Shown in pieces: positions 56,150 through 64,000 of a DNA stretch of 64,000 bases (positions are counted from its first letter, which is position 1; the number at the start of each line of letters is the position of its first letter). Both the position numbers and the translations under genes were made by a program. Source of the DNA: Reticulitermes speratus (Eukaryota; Arthropoda; Insecta; Blattodea; Rhinotermitidae). The stretch spans positions 9,897,781 to 9,961,780 of the forward strand of contig JAJKFL010000042.1 of NCBI GenBank assembly GCA_021186555.1. The letters run 5' to 3'. The notes under the pieces are model-generated. The model saw only the letters and a program-made list of their open reading frames with translations. It was not told the origin of the DNA and searched no databases.

Positions 56150-56550
56150 TCTGCATTTTTTGGTGCGTTCGCAAAATTGCGAAAAGTGACTATTAGCTTC
56201 GTCACGTCTGTCTGTCCGTCCGCATGGAAAAACTCGGCTCCCACTGTACGGATTTTCATGAAATTTCATACATGAGTGTTTTTCGAAATTCTATCGAGAA
56301 AATTCAAGTTTCATTAAAATCTGACAAGAATAACGGGTACTTTACGTGAAGACCTATGTACATTTATGATAATATATCGCTAAATGCTTCTTAAAATGAG
56401 AAATGGTTCAGACAAAATTTGTAGAGGAAATCAAAACACACGGACACACACTCAGAATACTTATTGCTTTTCCACGGCAACAAATGTTACGCGAACGCGT
56501 CTCAATGTTACGTTTCTACGTACATTGCCTGTCTTGTTTCAGGTTGCCAA
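56150..56550 (-). mobile_element. F-family repeat, with internal deletion
   Basis: GGTGCGTTCGCAAAATTGCG, TCGTCACGTCTGTCTGTCCG, then CTTTTCCACGGCAACAAATG and TACGTACATTGCC. About 130 bp of the middle are missing. Confidence 0.72.
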
Positions 56551-56559
56551 AGAACTCTC

Positions 56560-56840
56560 CAATTTTATGAAAGATGGTTGACAACCGTGTTCACAGAAGC
56601 CTACAATAAATAACTCGCGTTATGTTGCCTCCTAGATCTCCAGATTATAATTTGGGAGGGACACTGAAAGGTAGAATTTATGTGAACAATCCACATTCCA
56701 TGCAAGAATTGCAAGATTATATTCGGGGTGAAATTGCTGATATTTCAAGCCACGTGCTCCGTCATGGGCCAAGAAATATTTTCAGAAGCTGGGAGGCCTG
56801 TTTAGAAGCAGAGACTATTCCATGAAATAATGTAGGTAGG
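56560..56840 (+). mobile_element. mariner-type transposase C-terminal fragment
   Basis: Frame 56622-56825 reads MLPPRSPDYNLGGTLKGRIY and NNPHSMQELQDYIRGEIADI, ending in EACLEAETIP. LPPRSPDxxxxxxxLK, then a NPHTxEELKxxIRxEI helix and a C-terminal (R)xEACLxAEG is the end of Tc1/mariner-superfamily transposases. The N-terminal two thirds with the first catalytic Asp residues are absent. Confidence 0.65.
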
Positions 56841-57049
56841 ACTGCAGGGGAAAATCGGACTCGGAATTCCGTGGGGATGCAGGCTTCCTATGTGATGAGG
56901 TTCCTGCGACAGTTGCCTTACTCAGGGACACGATTAAAGATACACACTGTATGTCCTCACCCCTCTATTTAATCATACTAGTAACAATAATCTGTGGACT
57001 CATCGGCAAGACTGGACAACCGGGTTTCGACTTAAAATAGAGACGGACA

Positions 57050-57200
57050 TTTCTCTCTTGGCTGCCGCACAGGGGGCCACTGACGCTCCTATCAAACGGG
57101 TATCGGGAGTTACGTGGCCGGGGCGGGACGCTAACCCCTCACCTGTATTTAGTGCCGACGGTAAAGAAAGAATGGAGCTATACCTCCACAAGGAGGCGAA
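57050..57200 (+). mobile_element. SINE-B partial copy
   Basis: ACGTGGCCGGGGCGGGACG and GAATGGAGCTATACCTCCAC. Confidence 0.6.
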
Positions 57201-57534
57201 ACCTTAAATTGTACTGTACTGTCAATCCTCTATATTTCCACTTCTTACTAATAATAACAGGGGAAAGAGTATAGATTACGAAGTGTCTTACCACATAACT
57301 GTATCTACCTTCGTGTTACTTCCGCTTTCGATAGCTAAAAACATACAATAATGAGAAACCTGACCTAATATGCTTTAGGAAGCGTCGAGGATTTTTAGGT
57401 CAGAGGCAATATAGTTGGACACAGGATCGATAATAACGCAGCTGATCATGCGCAGAAGAGATGATGTCAAATATATGTCATAGAGGAAATATATATTGCA
57501 TGGTACAGCTACATGCAGCACTCAGCAAACATCA

Positions 57535-57680
57535 CCTCAAAGCTGTCCCTGTCCACGTCATGCAGGGATATGGGGGAGTGGAGGTGAGTGATCAGCTTGA
57601 TGCCCCGGCTGCATTACACCCGCTTCCGATTGGGCAGAAGGCTGGGTGAACCATACAACTAGTCTGAACGCCATCTTGTT
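57535..57680 (-). mobile_element. SINE-B partial copy
   Basis: CTGTCCCTGTCCACGTCATG, GGGGGAGTGGAGGTGAGTG and AAGGCTGGGTGAACCA. Confidence 0.65.
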
Positions 57681-57774
57681 TAGATCGTTAATTGTTTCTT
57701 TGGCCTCCCTCTCTCTGCCACACTTCTTGTACGTAACTAATTAGTAAACGGCGAGATGTTATAAGTGTATTAAG

Positions 57775-57970
57775 CCTTCATGCAAAGCATTTAGTACTAC
57801 TGTCCTATTTTAACCAAACATGACTTTGCTCGACACATTTCAGTAAAAACTGCACAATATAAAATTTCATGTAAATCGATGCAGGGGAAGTCGAGCTGTT
57901 CCATGCGGACAGAAAGGAAGAAGCGAGCATTTGCTTTTACACAGTATTTTGTGCACGCAACTAAAAAAAA
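57775..57970 (+). mobile_element. F-family repeat end, strongly diverged
   Basis: AAATTTCATGTAAATCGATG, GTTCCATGCGGACAGAAAGG and TTTTGTGCACGCAACTAAAA recall the F 3' half. Confidence 0.5.
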
Positions 57971-58338
57971 ATAATAATCCCAAAGATCATTTGACACAAA
58001 ACTGTTGTATTATATAATCACGTGATTCCACACGCGCCATTTCAACAGTGCAGCCAATTGCTACAAGAAATATCAGTCCACTCGTTCAATTTTGAGACCT
58101 CTTAACGCTAAATGAATCACACCGGTCACATCCTGACTGTTTATCTGCAATGCAAGTCATTATAGGGCTTGATCTTCTAGAAACCTTGAACTCGATGAGA
58201 GAAATCTTCCAAAAGAAATCCGATTGTTAGATGTCGACTTCTAGAACACTGACAGGAGATTATCTGCAGGCATAAAATCGTGATCCAACAAATGTATACT
58301 CTTTGTTATCTGCTATTTAGTACAGTATATGTTAAAAA

Positions 58339-58385
58339 TAGTCCAACATGTTTCGAATTATGTTATTTCATCTTCAGGGACTCAA
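58339..58385 (-). ncRNA. Hammerhead ribozyme (left arm)
   Basis: Stem I AGTCC/GGACT, CTGAAGA, extra T, stem II GAAAT with AATTC (one mismatch), GAAAC, AT, GTT. All core bases present. Confidence 0.7.
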
Positions 58386-58646
58386 ATTGTTTATTACACC
58401 AGCTATATACGTATGGTACTCATTAAAACAAGTTAGGTAGATAAAATGTCGTTAACTGTGTTGAGTTTGTGGACACTGTATCAGCTACTTCATGTTGACC
58501 ATCTGGTTAGTAGTGAATAACCAGATGGTCAACACGAAGTAGCTGATACAGTGTCCGCAAACGCAACACAGTTAACGACATTTTATCTACCTAACTTATA
58601 TATTTTAATGAGTACATACTTATATAGCTGGTGTAATAAACAATTT

Positions 58647-58692
58647 GAGTCCCTGAAGATGAACTGTGACATGGTTCGAAACATGTTGGACT
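58647..58692 (+). ncRNA. Hammerhead ribozyme (right arm), apparently complete
   Basis: Stem I AGTCC (58648-58652) pairs with GGACT (58688-58692). CTGAAGA starts at 58653, extra T, stem II GAAC/GTTC with a 9-base loop, GAAAC, AT, and cleavage triplet GTT. All core bases match the hammerhead consensus except the inserted T. Confidence 0.78.
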
Positions 58693-58804
58693 ATGTTTAA
58701 CATATACTGTATTAAATAGCAGATAATAAAGAGTGTACATTTGTCGGATCAAGATTTTATGTAATCAAGAAAAATGTACGGTACAAATAACATGAAAATT
58801 AACT

Positions 58805-59545
58805 GCAGACTTCTTCTTCATCTAATTTAGCACTACAGCCCATTAAGTTTGGCCTTGGCTTCCCTCACGATAGGTGCTCATTATGTTCTGTCCACAGCTC
58901 TTGTCTCCATTTTTTACACCCATATTTCTCAAGTCCAATTCAACATCATCCATCCACCTTAATCTAGGTCTTCCTTTTTTCTCCCTCATTCTGGTTTGCC
59001 TTCCAGTAGCTTCTTTACTGTCCTTCTACCATCCATTCTTACAACATGCACACGCCATTCCAATCTACGTACTTTAACTACAATTAAAGTATCTGGTGAT
59101 TTAAATTCATTATAAATTCTGTGATTAATTGTTATTCTCCAGTAACCATTTTCGTATGTTGGTCCATATATTTTTCTCAAGATTTGTCTTTCCCACGTCG
59201 TTAAGGCTCTTTTTTTATAAAGGACCCTCGCACCACAGCCTTAAGGCTTTTTGTGCAACCCCAATGAAGATGATGGGGATGAGCAGTTTTTTTTACCATT
59301 AATGGAGCACCAGTGGAATTAAATCGACAGGGGAAAACCGACAACTCGGAGAAAAACCTGTCCCAGTGCCACTTTGTCCACCACAAATCTCACATGGACT
59401 TGACCTGGGATCGAACCCCGGGCCTCCGTGGTGAGAGGCCGGCGACTAACCGCCTGTGCCATGGCACGGCCTTAAGGCTCTTTCTATTTTATTCATTAGA
59501 ATCCATGATTCGGCACCATAGGTCACAATTGGTCTTATTAATGGG
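58805..59545 (-). mobile_element. LINE 3' half, split by a SINE-E
   Basis: Minus-strand frames read RPIVTYGAESWILMNKIE before the SINE and RALTTWERQILRKIYGPTY, VKVRRLEWRVHVVRMDGRRT and VKKLLEGKPE after it: the thumb and C-terminus of a non-LTR reverse transcriptase. Later frames are broken. Confidence 0.85.
59213..59471 (-). mobile_element. SINE-E, full length, 12-bp TSD
   Basis: TTAAGGCTCTTT is duplicated exactly at 59201-59212 and 59472-59483, splitting a LINE reading frame. B box GGGTTCGATCCC-type and A box TTAGTCGCCGGCC on the minus strand. Confidence 0.92.
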
Positions 59546-59755
59546 TAGCTGCAGACATTGTGCAGTGATCTGGGGGCTGTTTAAAGACGGTATTTAAATG
59601 CAGAGATTGTAGAGGAAGATGACAATGAATGGTTAGCAGGTAGAAATTAGTGGGCCTATGTGAAGACAATCTTCCACAAGAAGATTCTGAGGAAAACTGC
59701 AGCCCCTAATACGTAAAAAATTTCAACAGGTTACGTCAATAGAAAATTTATACAG

Positions 59756-60140
59756 CATGGGTGCACCCAGAATTTTTTTTGGGCGGGGGGGGGGGGGGGG
59801 GGGGGGGGCGGTGACCTTGAGCCTAAGTATAACATGTGTTTGATTTTAAAAACTATGTTATGAAACTCATGTCAAAATCTCCCAGTCGACATCTAGTTAG
59901 GTTACAAGGAAAATAACTGAAAAAGAAAAACATCTACACATTCGTAAGTTTTTCTTATATTTTTCATATTCCAATGTACTAGTCATAAGCTGATTTCAGT
60001 GACTGATTTTGACTGAAGCGTAAATCATGTAAAACCTTGATATCATCGTGTCTACAAAATCGGTGTTTTTTTTTCAATTTTCGATTGGGGGGGGGGGGGG
60101 AATACAGCCCAGCAGCACCCCCACCTTGGTTGCGCCAATG
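59756..60140. mobile_element. hAT-like MITE with perfect 8-bp TSD and long G run
   Basis: TTATACAG flanks it at 59748-59755 and 60141-60148. Termini CATGGGTGCACCCA and, inverted, CATTGGCGCAACCA. A run of about 26 G (one interruption) lies near 59784-59812 and a second near 60087-60100. Confidence 0.82.
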
Positions 60141-60291
60141 TTATACAGCATTACCGATACATCAGTTTGATCAGTTTAGATTTCGGATATAGAAGTTTAA
60201 GACGGTAAGTACTTATCATATCAGGTCAGTGTTAATGACATGACCTTAGCAAATTTTGTTTGACGGAAAATAGGTAATAAAGGATGGATAG

Positions 60292-60750
60292 TAACTAACT
60301 AACTAACTAACTAACTCCAAGGAGCAGAGTCCGTGAGAAGCTAACAAGTCCTCAGCTAGTCAAGAAATTCCCAGAATTTTATGGAACCCGAATGTTCGTT
60401 ACCGTATTCACAAGAGCCGGCCAACTGTCCCTATCCTGAGCCAGATCAATCCAACCCATACCTCCCCATTCCACTTCTCGAAGATCAATTTTTATATTAT
60501 CTCCCCATCTACGCCCAGGTCTTCAAAGTGGTCTCTTTCCCTTAGGTTTACCCACCAAACACTGTATCCACCTCTTGTCTTCCACATACGTGCTACATGT
60601 CCCAACCATCTTATTTTTCTTGATTTGAACATCCGAATAATATCTGGTGAGAAGTACAGATCATAAAGCTCCTTCTTATGTAGTCTTCTCCACTCCCCTG
60701 TTACCTCTTCCCTCTGAGGCCCTAATACCTTCCTCAGCACCCTATTCTAG
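60292..60750 (-). mobile_element. LINE 3' end
   Basis: The minus strand gives LRKVLGPQREEVTGEWRRLH, then KKELYDLYFSPDIIRM and KSRKIRWLGHVARM, then a shifted GRPRR region and the LINE tail, ending in (ACTA)n at 60297-60322. It is the longest copy of this family in the window. Confidence 0.87.
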
Positions 60751-60754
60751 AAGA

Positions 60755-61280
60755 AAGAGTGGGATAGTAAATTCAATAATTGTGAAATTTGATATTTTCG
60801 TGGCGGTGACTGTGAACTCAGAATTTTTGAAACACAATAATTGTTTAAGAAACAGACGGAATCGGAATTATTCTTGATATGATTTCACGAATTCCACGCC
60901 ACGTCATACCTACGATCGCCACTTATTCTCGTGTTCCAGCGCAAATTCGTTATAGGCGATAAGGCTGTCCTCCGTCAGAAACCCGCAGTCACTCAGCCAA
61001 TCAACAAATTCCCCGCCCGTTATTCAGCGGAAAACTCAATTTATCGTGTTTGCTTAAGTTCACCACTATCTAAGCGGCGAGTTAAATCCACGAAAGGCCG
61101 AAATGGTTCCGCGAACATTAGGAAACAACACAGTCTCTTCGGATGTAGAATACGTGTGAGGACAGCCAGTGAAGGCAGTACGTGTAACATCCCATGTTCC
61201 AACGCAGTGACATATTACGTGCTAACGCCACTGTTGTATACAAACTCGGGTACACTTAATTCTGCTACACTGCATGATCC
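60755..61280. other. Unrecognised segment with an open frame
   Basis: A 129-codon frame starts at 60931 and overlaps the next hAT element. Composition is ordinary and I recognise no domain. Confidence 0.3.
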
Positions 61281-61281
61281 A

Positions 61282-61549
61282 CAGCCGGCCCGAGACATAT
61301 GGGTGCCCCAGGAAAGTTAATAATTTGGCACCACTTAAAACCGGAATTCTTTAAACTTTTTTGGGCTGAGACAGGACTAGCTAATTTTTTTTTTTTTTGA
61401 GAGTGCGTGCCCAAATTGCGGATAATTTTCGGAGAAATTCTTTTTGCGTTTGGAAACCTAAGTTCACTGGCACCATATTTCCGATTATTCCAGTCATGTT
61501 TTGGCGCCCGGCCAGTAGCCCGGCTGGCCCGCCCCTTGGTCCGGCTCTG
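61282..61549. mobile_element. hAT-like MITE
   Basis: CAGCCGGCCCGAG and, inverted, CAGAGCCGGACCAAGGGG are the termini, with T run inside the left half. The flanking 8 bases do not match well, so the TSD is unproven. Confidence 0.65.
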
Positions 61550-61759
61550 ACATAATCTGCTACTAGTATGAAGTGTATTAAAATGTGAACAGAAAACACT
61601 GACAATTTCCATCTCGAACTACGACTTACATGTACAACATTACGAGTGATTAGCCCTTCTACATCATAGCCCTTGGGGGACACTTGAAGTCACAGCTTCA
61701 CGTACTCCAGCATTGAGGACAGAGTCTGACAAATACGTGTTTCAATAGTTCAGGTTTCC

Positions 61760-61880
61760 GCCGCGGTGTAGTTGAGATCTTGCGCGAGATTGGTTGGTAG
61801 TTAGTTACCAACGTTTTGGGATGGATGTTCTCCCAAAACGTTGGTAACTAACCACCAACCTTCGTCGCGCAACATCCCAG
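61760..61880. mobile_element. K-like palindrome
   Basis: TTAGTTACCAACGTTTTGGG faces its inverse across GGATGTTCT. GATCTTGCGCGA and GATGTTGCGCGA-type ends lie outside. Structure resembles K without a clear ribozyme core. Confidence 0.5.
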
Positions 61881-62390
61881 AAGAGCGAATACCTCAAAAT
61901 AAGCGTTATTACTGTCTAGAGGTAACCTTCATCGGCAAAGGTCATAGGTACATCTAGACTAATTCATAAGGGCAGACTAGTTTCGGCAACCCACTGCCAC
62001 CTAGCGGACGCATCCGCAACTATAAGCATGACTTTATAATGGGGACAAAATAAGATCGCTTTTGACATTGTCAGCTTTCACACATACACACGTAAAATAC
62101 ATATGGAATAGGGAAATCAAACTGGACATATTTAGGAGTTTCTAATCGGGGTGAAACGTCTTACATGGGCCTAATTATCAGTTTTAATTCTGAAAAAAAA
62201 TTGTATATAAAGCACGTTTACAGTCTAAGCGAACTCTGATTTATAGTAGAGCCAATGTTTAGCTACAACTTTCAGCATAAGCTAGTTAGAAATTAATGAC
62301 TAAAACTGGTGAAATGAATATTGTGACAATGCCAATATTATTTTGTATAATATTTATGCGTAAAAGCGTAAGGATGTCCTAGTGTTTATA
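61880..62390. other. Unrecognised segment
   Basis: AT-rich; (TTA)n at 62388-62414 marks the next element. Confidence 0.45.
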
Positions 62391-62399
62391 TTATTATTA

Positions 62400-62705
62400 T
62401 TATTATTATTATTTAATTGCCCTGGTAGCCACCTCCTTGATTTCAATACTTGGAAATCTCTTAACCGCATTAGAACAGGGGTGGCACCAGTAAAAACAAA
62501 TATGGTGAAATGGGGCAAAACAAACTCCAACGACCTGTATTGTGGCTGTGGAGAGGTACAAAATATGGGACATCTCCTGTCATGCAGGGACTGCCCCCAG
62601 AAATGCACCCTCGAGGATTTATGGCTTGCAAATAAAAAAGGATTTGACGTAGCCCAATACCGGGCAAAAAATCTTTAATTTAATGGTCCGGACACGATAA
62701 AGAAA
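62400..62705 (+). mobile_element. LINE 3' end, Jockey/I-type
   Basis: One frame reads WKSLNRIRTGVAPVKTNMVK, then WGKTNSNDLYCGCGEVQNMG, then HLLSCRDCPQKCTLEDLWL and ends at AKNL. LNRLRTGxxxxxxxxxxWG and CxCGExQxMxHLLxC are the classic C-terminus of Jockey- and I-group LINEs. GGTCCGGACACGATAAAG and (AAAG)n form the tail. Confidence 0.85.
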
Positions 62706-63210
62706 GAAAGAAAGGATTATTATTTAAAACAGATTCTGCGCTAATCTGTGACATTTTGAAATCAACTTATCTATGGTCTTTCAGGTTATAGGGATTTTGC
62801 CCCAGTACTTCTTTTATATTGTTTTTTCCTACAATATTTTTTTTTTTTGTCTGTTTAGTGTTTTGTTTTTGTGTATTTGTACTGTTTTTGTGTTTTGTTT
62901 TTATGCTGGCTTTATAATAGGCACGTGTGCTGTCAATCCTGCATGTTACTAAATACCTAAACTGAATTATTATTGTTATTTACTGAGCACAGTCTTTGTT
63001 TTCTTGCTACCAACCTCCAATTTCTTCTGCGTTGTCACGGTGGCAGCCCCTCTCCATTCCGTGCATGCATTATTTACAATTCTTTTCTGTTATTAAACCA
63101 CTTATACTTCACTCCTTCTAGGTGCCTGATGTATAAAGATGCGTTTTTTTTTTAGTCGTCCTCTCCTACTACTCCGGTTTCCCGTTTCAGTGTCGAGGTT
63201 GTAATTCCTT
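62705..63210. other. Unrecognised T-rich segment
   Basis: T and GT-rich runs around 62830-62900; nothing else supported. Confidence 0.45.
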
Positions 63211-63211
63211 T

Positions 63212-63338
63212 TGATCACACTGAGAGACACTCCACAGTCGTAGGACTCCACTGGACGAGGGATCGGCTCGTCGCAGAGACCTCTACCTGACAACACACAA
63301 CACTCACAACAGACAGACATCCATGCCCCCAGTGGATT
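63212..63338 (-). mobile_element. SINE-A body fragment
   Basis: GGACGAGGGATCGGCTCGTC, CTGACAACACACAACACTCA and ACATCCATGCCCCCAGTGGA, then a T run of about 20. Confidence 0.75.
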
Positions 63339-63454
63339 TTTTTTTTTTTTTTTTTACTAATTCCTGGTTTTCCCTTTGATCCCCTTTTGTTCTGTATTAA
63401 TCCTTTTTCGTCCTTTTCATGTCACTTACGGTCCACAACCGTCTTTTTACAAAC

Positions 63455-63549
63455 AAACATCCATGCCCCCGGTGGGATTCGAACCCACGATCCTAGCAAG
63501 CGAGCGGCCGAAGACCCACGCCTTAGACCGCACGGCCACTGGGATCGGC
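63455..63549 (-). mobile_element. SINE-A head fragment
   Basis: CATCCATGCCCCCGGTGGGA through CACGGCCACTGGGATCGGC: the tRNA-like head only, in the same orientation as the body fragment 115 bases away. Confidence 0.8.
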
Positions 63550-63589
63550 GAGATGCGTTATTACTACATCTTAATATGCCCCTGTGTTT

Positions 63590-63860
63590 AATTAGGCACG
63601 GCATGAAGACGTATGGAACAGTGGAGGTATAGCTCTACTCATTTTTAACCTCGGTACTATGAGGTGTCAGCCTCAAGACCCTGTCGCTATTCCCTCAGAC
63701 AAAGAGTCACCGGTAACCACCAGCTAGGAGGAAGGGGGCCTCACAGCCGGTCTGCACGTTTGTGGATAATATATAGTTTTCTATCTCGTGAAGGAAAGAG
63801 CACGCTGATTTCTGGGTCGCCCGGTCCGTAGTCTAGTCTCTATTGACCGAGATATCCCAG
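63590..63860 (-). mobile_element. SINE-B copy
   Basis: GAACAGTGGAGGTATAGC, TTTTTAACCTCGGTACTATG, CAGCCGGTCTGCACG and TAGTCTAGTCTC. Confidence 0.75.
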
Positions 63861-63955
63861 TTCGGAGAAATATGCAGATATCGGCTGTACAACGCCTTAG
63901 CATAACTCCAGCGCGTGTTCTGGACTTTCGCTCCGTTCCTTGAGCCTGTACAGAG

Positions 63956-64000
63956 TATACACAAAAGAATGGTGCGGTTTCAATAGTGAAAACTATTGAA
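63956..64000. repeat. Foldback palindrome, cut by the window end
   Basis: Arm AATGGTGCGGTTTCAATAGT, loop GAAA, then the start of the inverse arm. Second copy of the 8785-8854 foldback. Confidence 0.85.

Larger units (their letters stand above)
58272..58801. mobile_element. Penelope-like element, inverted arms, two complete hammerheads
   Basis: Arms at about 58275-58500 and 58520-58745 are inverted copies joined by a short central palindrome (AACCAGATGGTCAACACG region). The right tail ATGTACGGTACAAATAACAT is a diverged form of the family tail. CTGCAGGC (58264-58271) and CTGCAGAC (58803-58810) may be the TSD. Confidence 0.7.

Noticed and set aside
1-64000. Endogenous retrovirus, LTR retrotransposon or Polinton
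   Set aside because: No gag, protease, integrase, envelope or capsid-like frame and no pair of long direct terminal repeats was seen; the paired arms found are inverted and carry ribozyme motifs.

Overview
The window is animal nuclear DNA, most likely from an insect with a large, repeat-laden genome. A cockroach or termite (Blattodea) is my best guess. It rests on remembered likeness of the non-LTR retrotransposon tails and tRNA-derived SINEs to cockroach and termite repeats, and I could not check it by search. Introns have GT/AG ends. There is no bacterial-type gene organisation.

One host gene is certain: the 5' half of acetyl-CoA synthetase (AcCoAS/ACSS2), on the minus strand. Six coding exons can be placed to the base and join in frame into 363 codons: 30523-30827, 7525-7720, 5144-5270, 3708-3859, 1959-2074 and 1036-1228. 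They run from the start codon through the first adenylate-binding motif ([12 protein letters not shown]). The rest of the gene lies left of base 1. A TATA box (30949-30954) and a perfect match to the CTCF core consensus (30998-31011) lie just upstream of exon 1. Intron 1 is 22.8 kb and filled with transposons. From about 31 kb to 64 kb I find no convincing host gene.

Nearly everything else is repeats. (1) Elements carrying hammerhead-ribozyme motifs, often as facing inverted pairs. Those with recognisable ends have 12-15 bp target-site duplications (TSDs), as expected of Penelope-like elements or retrozymes: 3172-3700, 13622-14117, 14272-15919, 16685-16818 and 36068-37107, less surely 58272-58801, plus partial copies. 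(2) tRNA-derived SINEs of at least five types, here called SINE-A to SINE-E, many with clean TSDs. (3) 3' ends of several LINE families. (4) Short non-autonomous DNA transposons, including hAT-like ones with 8-bp TSDs. (5) Minisatellites of 23, 35, 48, 49, 51 and about 97 bp. (6) Unclassified dispersed families, here called F, G, H, I and K.

The most interesting content is the hammerhead collection. At least six copies keep the CUGANGA and GAAAC boxes, a paired stem II, a two-base-pair stem III and a paired stem I. Every copy carries one extra pyrimidine between the CUGANGA box and stem II. One apparently complete copy lies in the sense orientation inside AcCoAS intron 1. Another element of this group landed on the exon 4 splice donor and duplicated it.
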